Under the pieces are notes generated by a model, which saw nothing but the letters and a program-made list of their open reading frames with translations, made no database searches and was not told the origin of the DNA. Of a stretch of 64,000 nt of DNA, positions 60,317-64,000 are shown piece after piece. Positions within the stretch are counted from its first letter, which is position 1. Each line of letters begins with the position of its first letter. The position numbers and the translations under genes were made by a program. Origin of the DNA: Shinella sumterensis (GTDB lineage: Bacteria > Pseudomonadota > Alphaproteobacteria > Rhizobiales > Rhizobiaceae); NCBI RefSeq assembly GCF_004514425.2, contig NZ_MYFN02000002.1:124001-188000 (forward strand), given 5' to 3'.

Positions 60317-61096
60317 CTATTCGGCCGCCGTCCTATGCGCAATGCCGTGCCTTGTCGCAGCGTAATCGCGCACGGCCTCGCCAAAGGCGGCAAACAGCTT
60401 GTTGGAAGGCTGATCGGAACCGACCCAATATTCCGGGTGCCACTGTACGCCGACCGCAAATGCCTTCGCGCCGATGACGGAGACCGCTTCGATCGTGCCG
60501 TCTTCCGCGACCGCTTCGACGGCCAGGCGCGGCGCCATGTCCGAAATGGCCTGGCGGTGCAGCGAATTGACCTGGATTTCCCCGGCGCCGACGACGCCCG
60601 CAAGGCAGCTGCCTTCCTTGACGATCACCTTCTGGCGGATGCCATAGGCGACGTCGAGTTCGGGCGTGTCGGGCTTGCGGTGGTCCCATATGCCGGGCTG
60701 TTCCTGAATCTCGTTGGCAAGCGTCCCGCCGAGCACGACGTTGAGCTCCTGAATGCCGCGGCAGATGGCAAGCAACGGAATGCCGCGCTCCAGCGCGCGC
60801 TTGATGAGCGGCAGGCTGGTCGCGTCGCGGGCGCGGTCATAGGGGCCTTCCGCTTCGGTTGCCTCCTTGCCGTAAAGCGAAGGATGCACATTCGTGCGCG
60901 AGCCGCTGACGAGAAGCCCATCCACCCGGTCGAGGATGCCGTCGAAGTCGTTGTCCGCATCAAGCGCCGGCACGAGAAAGACGGTGACATCGGCGCCTTT
61001 CACGGCGGCGCGCACATACTGGTTCGGGGTTGCCTGCCAGACGTTGCCTTCGATCTCCCTGATATCGGCGGGAATGGCGACGACGGGTTTCGACAT
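60317..61096 (-). CDS. Class I glutamine amidotransferase-like hydrolase (PuuD family)
   Basis: 259 residues of peptidase C26. The nucleophile is C112 in LLAICRGIQELNV; the His of the triad is in VQWHPEYWVG near 220. DADNDFDGILDRVDGLLVSGS near 47-65 is typical for gamma-glutamyl-gamma-aminobutyrate hydrolases. PuuD releases GABA from gamma-Glu-GABA in putrescine breakdown, but no puuABC genes are adjacent, so gamma-Glu-amide hydrolysis in general is a safer call. ATG 61096 with GGAG upstream. A perfect 28-bp palindrome lies in its promoter. Confidence 0.88.
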   Translation of the reverse strand: MSKPVVAIPADIREIEGNVWQATPNQYVRAAVKGADVTVFLVPALDADNDFDGILDRVDGLLVSGSRTNVHPSLYGKEATEAEGPYDRARDATSLPLIKRALERGIPLLAICRGIQELNVVLGGTLANEIQEQPGIWDHRKPDTPELDVAYGIRQKVIVKEGSCLAGVVGAGEIQVNSLHRQAISDMAPRLAVEAVAEDGTIEAVSVIGAKAFAVGVQWHPEYWVGSDQPSNKLFAAFGEAVRDYAATRHGIAHRTAAE

Positions 61097-61122
61097 GCTG
61101 GGCTCCAGGGAAAGAAATACCA

Positions 61123-61150
61123 AAACAGGATTTGATATCAAATCCTGTTT
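61123..61150. promoter_or_regulatory. Perfect 28-bp palindrome, operator of the amidotransferase gene
   Basis: AAACAGGATTTGAT / ATCAAATCCTGTTT, 14 bp on each arm without mismatch, 26 bp upstream of the start codon. The core TTTGATATCAAA is of the kind bound by dimeric GntR- or MarR-type repressors. No regulator gene is adjacent, so the binding protein must be encoded elsewhere. Confidence 0.75.
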
Positions 61151-61542
61151 CAGTCAATTCCTCTTTTCAGGCGAAATGACGACGGCCGCCGTTCCTCACC
61201 GGTGCCCATCATCCGTGGGACCACTATTTTCCGCGGGTGGATTCGAAAATAATTGTTAACCAAACATTTGTGAATTTAGGTTGTACCCAGCAGTTATTCA
61301 TACGCTTTTTGGATAAATACTTTCGCGTATCCTCATCCCTATAGTTGCGCAATCAGCCTATGGAGGGTTGAGTATCTTTACTTTCCGCCTTTATTTTGCA
61401 ATATTTGGTTGAAACTGTTCTTCCTGGGTTGGGGGTGCGCGCGAAAATTGCCGGGTGAGTCCCCCGTTGTTGGGTAATCTCCCGAAATCATTCATTAAAT
61501 TTTGGCCGGTAACCCTCGCATGCCATAGGGAGTGCCGAGTCC
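61151..61542. promoter_or_regulatory. Low-GC region upstream of the GGDEF-EAL gene
   Basis: About 390 bases, much poorer in GC than the genes, with TTAACC, AATAATTG and TTTTTGGATAAATAC words. It must hold the promoter of the rightward GGDEF-EAL gene and of the leftward amidotransferase. I see no gene or clear CtrA box; the AGGGAG before ATG 61543 is the RBS. Confidence 0.45.
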
Positions 61543-63852
61543 ATGACGGATAAGGGTCAAAACACACTGCCGGCTGATGTATACCTGTCGTTCGTCAGCT
61601 CGCTGTACGGAAACCGTCAGACCCTTTTCGTGGGCATGATTTCGCATGTCATCACGTTCGCCTTCGTATTCGCCAAGACCTCCGATCCCTTTTTCCTGCT
61701 GTGGAGCGCGTTCGTCGTGCTCATCTGGTCGCTGCGCGCGCATGGTATGCGCCGGTTCGACCGCGCTGACAAAACCGCGCTCGACATGGCGGGCATCCGC
61801 TATTGGGAGAACTGGTACAATCTGGGCGCGGTCGGCACCACATTCGCGCTGGGCACGGCCTGTTGCTACAGCCTGGTCGTCAGCCGCGATGCCTTTGCGG
61901 AGATCGCCTGTATCTCCGTGACCTTCGGCACCATGGTGTCGGTCGTCGGTCGAAACTATGGCTCGCCGAGGACCGTCAACTACATGGTTCTCGCGGCCTG
62001 CCTGCCAATCGCCGCCGGCTTCCTGGCTTTACAGGATTTTTATCACGCGGTTCTCGCCACGCTTGTCCTGCCCTTCGCGATGACCACGCGTTCCATGGCC
62101 AACGGCGTCCGCACGTTCCTGTACGAGAACGTGCTTGCGGCGCGCGACCTCGCAACGATCGCCGACCGTTTCGACACGGCGCTGAACAACATGCCGCACG
62201 GCCTGTTCATGCTGGACGCGGACCATCGCATTCTGGTGGCCAACCGGCGTGCCTGCGAGCTCTTGCATCTCGGCAGCCAGGACCGGCTGAAGGATTGCCA
62301 TCTCGATCTCGTCCTGCGCTACGGCGTGCGCAACACGTTCCTGAACCTGGAGCAGAGCAAGGCGATCCTGCGCCAGCTCCAGGAGCTTCTGAGCGGTGAC
62401 CGCTCGCGTGCTCTCTTGCAGGTCAGGGAGGGACTGTATCTCGAGTTCACCGCGGCGCGCCGGGAAAACGGCGGCGCCGTGCTCATTTTCGAGGATGTCA
62501 CAGCGCGTGTGCGGGCGGAAAACAAGATTCTCCACATGGTGCGTTACGACAGCCTGACCGGGCTTCCCAACCGCGCCTACTTCTCCGATCTCGTTCAGGA
62601 TGCGCTTACGGAGCGCAAGAAGCCCGGCATGGTGGGCTTCATGGTGCTCGACGTCGACGATTTCAAACATGTCAACGACATGAAGGGACACATTACGGGC
62701 GACCGCCTCCTCTGCGCGATCAGCGAGCGGCTGCGTCGGCTTGCGACGGACAAGATCGTCGTCAGCCATCTGATGGGTGATGAATTCATCCTGTTCTTCC
62801 CGAACGAAGCCAATCGTCGCGACTTGGAGGCACGCATGCGCCGCTTCCATGAGCAGCTGCGCGGCACCTATGAGTTCGACGGCATGACCTTCCTCGTCTC
62901 GTTCAGTGCGGGATGCGTGATGGTGCCGAGCGACGAGTTCCGGCTGGATGAAATGCAGATCCGCGCCGACCTCGCGCTGTTCGAGACGAAGTCCCGAGCC
63001 AAGGGCAGCGTCACCGTCTTCGAAGAAGAGATGGACGCCCGCTACGTGGATCGCCAGAAGCTCAAGGAAGACCTGCGCGAAGCCTTGGCCGCCGATGCGT
63101 TGTCCGTCGCTTACCAACCGATGTTCGTCCCTGATGGCACGAGTATCGAATGCTGCGAGGCGCTTGCGCGCTGGACGCATCCCGAACGCGGCGCCGTTGC
63201 GCCGAATGTCTTCATCCAGATTGCCGAGGAGATGGGCATCGTCTCCGAGATCACCCGCTTCATGATCAACCGCGCCTGCGCCGATTGCGCGACGTGGCCG
63301 CCGCATATGAGCGTCTCCGTCAATCTCTCCGTTCAGGACCTGCGTGGAACGTCGATCATCGGCGTTGTGACGGAAGCATTGGAGGCGGCCGGGCTTGCGC
63401 CGCACCGTCTGCATCTGGAGGTGACCGAAAGCTGCCTGATGGAAGAGCCGGTCAAGGTGCAGGCCATCCTGCAGGAACTGCGCGCCCGCGACATCACCAT
63501 CGCCATCGACGATTTCGGCACGGGCTATTCGAGCCTCAGCTATCTCGATCAGCTTCCGCTCGATGTCATCAAGATCGACCGCTCCTTCGTGCGCAACATC
63601 GGCGAGGACGCGCGCCGTTTCAAGCTTCTGCGCGGCACGGTCAACCTGTCGCGGGAACTCGGCTTGCGCATCGTCATCGAAGGTGTCGAGACGCAGGAAC
63701 AGCTCGCGCTTATCAACAAGTATCACTGCGCCGATCTGGTGCAGGGCTATGTCTTTGCGGCGCCGATGTCGCCTGATGCCCTTCGCGACCGCTATGAAAG
63801 CCTCGCCCGCAAGCCGGGTGAAGCGCGCCGCCGCGGCCGCCGCGTCGCCTGA
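61543..63852 (+). CDS. Membrane-bound PAS-GGDEF-EAL protein
   Basis: 769 residues. About five hydrophobic segments (residues 30-185) form a membrane sensor; then a PAS domain (FDTALNNMPHGLFMLDADHRILVANRRACELL, about 210-320). The GGDEF domain starts at SLTGLPNRAYF (about 350). Its active-site hairpin reads SHLMGDEFILF near 410, so the first G of GGDEF is Met while D-E-F remain; cyclase activity may be weakened. The EAL domain is complete-looking: CEALARWTHPERGAV near 537 and AIDDFGTGYSSLSYL near 655, so phosphodiesterase activity is likely. It sits in the inner membrane and tunes c-di-GMP for motility or biofilm. Confidence 0.93.
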   Translation: MTDKGQNTLPADVYLSFVSSLYGNRQTLFVGMISHVITFAFVFAKTSDPFFLLWSAFVVLIWSLRAHGMRRFDRADKTALDMAGIRYWENWYNLGAVGTTFALGTACCYSLVVSRDAFAEIACISVTFGTMVSVVGRNYGSPRTVNYMVLAACLPIAAGFLALQDFYHAVLATLVLPFAMTTRSMANGVRTFLYENVLAARDLATIADRFDTALNNMPHGLFMLDADHRILVANRRACELLHLGSQDRLKDCHLDLVLRYGVRNTFLNLEQSKAILRQLQELLSGDRSRALLQVREGLYLEFTAARRENGGAVLIFEDVTARVRAENKILHMVRYDSLTGLPNRAYFSDLVQDALTERKKPGMVGFMVLDVDDFKHVNDMKGHITGDRLLCAISERLRRLATDKIVVSHLMGDEFILFFPNEANRRDLEARMRRFHEQLRGTYEFDGMTFLVSFSAGCVMVPSDEFRLDEMQIRADLALFETKSRAKGSVTVFEEEMDARYVDRQKLKEDLREALAADALSVAYQPMFVPDGTSIECCEALARWTHPERGAVAPNVFIQIAEEMGIVSEITRFMINRACADCATWPPHMSVSVNLSVQDLRGTSIIGVVTEALEAAGLAPHRLHLEVTESCLMEEPVKVQAILQELRARDITIAIDDFGTGYSSLSYLDQLPLDVIKIDRSFVRNIGEDARRFKLLRGTVNLSRELGLRIVIEGVETQEQLALINKYHCADLVQGYVFAAPMSPDALRDRYESLARKPGEARRRGRRVA

Positions 63853-63909
63853 TCCATCCCCCGTTCACTTGAAAACCCGCCGCTTGCATCAGTTTATGCA
63901 AATTTAGCG

Positions 63910-63924
63910 TTAACCATATATTAA
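63910..63924. promoter_or_regulatory. CtrA-type binding box
   Basis: TTAA-CCATATA-TTAA matches the CtrA consensus TTAA-N7-TTAA, with a further TTAA 2 bp on. It is in an AT-rich intergenic region at the window edge, upstream of whatever gene lies to the right. Confidence 0.5.
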
Positions 63925-64000
63925 GGTTAATGAATGGTATTTTACACAAATTGTCTTATATCGCTGATTATCAGTCCGGGGATGTCGTATCGCCGGTGTG

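Noticed and set aside
61235-61290. CtrA box in the low-GC region before the GGDEF-EAL gene
   Set aside because: A GTTAACC word is present but no second TTAA at the required 7-bp spacing.
1-64000. CRISPR arrays, insertion sequences, prophage, integrase/att sites, tRNA or rRNA genes
   Set aside because: Both strands were read for spaced direct repeats, transposase or integrase motifs and for tRNA arm patterns; none was found. GGTTCGA-like words at about 19990 and 20050 belong to TetR operators, not tRNA T-arms.

Overview
The window is about 64 kb of GC-rich chromosomal DNA from an alphaproteobacterium, almost certainly a member of the Rhizobiaceae. The reasons are the family content (DUF1217 and DUF6101 proteins, a rhizobial-type lysine/ornithine decarboxylase preceded by a long leader, ribose-type sugar ABC systems with LacI repressors), the mosaic palindromic repeats of RIME type between genes, and a CtrA-type box at the right edge. 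The genus cannot be fixed from the sequence alone. I see no phage, transposase, plasmid replication gene, CRISPR array, rRNA or tRNA; this is chromosomal housekeeping and catabolic DNA, not a genomic island.

Left part (1-13 kb): a MipA/OmpV barrel, ubiA (ubiquinone), a 53-residue small gene, a DUF6101 protein, a very large DUF1217-repeat protein (flagellar-associated family), a GlcD-type FAD oxidase, a Sua5/YrdC t6A enzyme, a protein with a degenerate GGDEF domain, and a hypothetical protein. Then comes a canonical cobalamin riboswitch with a visible Shine-Dalgarno-sequestering helix, in front of a two-gene Rieske demethylase system of glycine-betaine (gbcAB) type.

Middle (13-31 kb): lysS and gltX separated by a palindromic mosaic repeat, an SLC13/TrkA-C anion permease, a TerC protein, a TetR-emrAB efflux module with two inverted-repeat operators, a Tat-exported metallophosphoesterase, an autoregulated lacI-xylB-xylA xylose operon, and a soluble globin-coupled chemoreceptor whose promoter region carries a perfect FNR/FixK box.

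Sugar block (30-42 kb): a LacI repressor diverges from a ribose-type ABC importer (ATPase, permease, binding protein), followed by a sugar-isomerase TIM-barrel protein and a Gfo/Idh/MocA dehydrogenase. Two identical-core operators lie 21 bp apart in the divergent promoter. Next come an HD-GYP phosphodiesterase, a GH1 beta-glucosidase, trhO, a CYTH phosphatase-like protein and KDPG aldolase.

Right part (42-64 kb): DUF533, GNAT and small membrane proteins; a ZevAB-like periplasmic DUF1007/NicO metal pair; a LysR regulator; a speF-type leader with ornithine decarboxylase; OmpW; a serine hydrolase; LysE; several envelope proteins, including a small secreted repeat protein; a creatininase-CobW-WD40 gene set with a His-rich metallochaperone; MarR; a LacI-hydroxyacid dehydrogenase pair; an Inh-like lipoprotein-sized protein; a PuuD-like amidotransferase behind a perfect 28-bp palindrome; and a membrane PAS-GGDEF-EAL protein. 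The most interesting points are the B12 riboswitch on a betaine-type Rieske oxygenase, the anaerobox on the globin chemoreceptor, the unassigned sugar pathway with tandem operators, and the two metal-handling modules.
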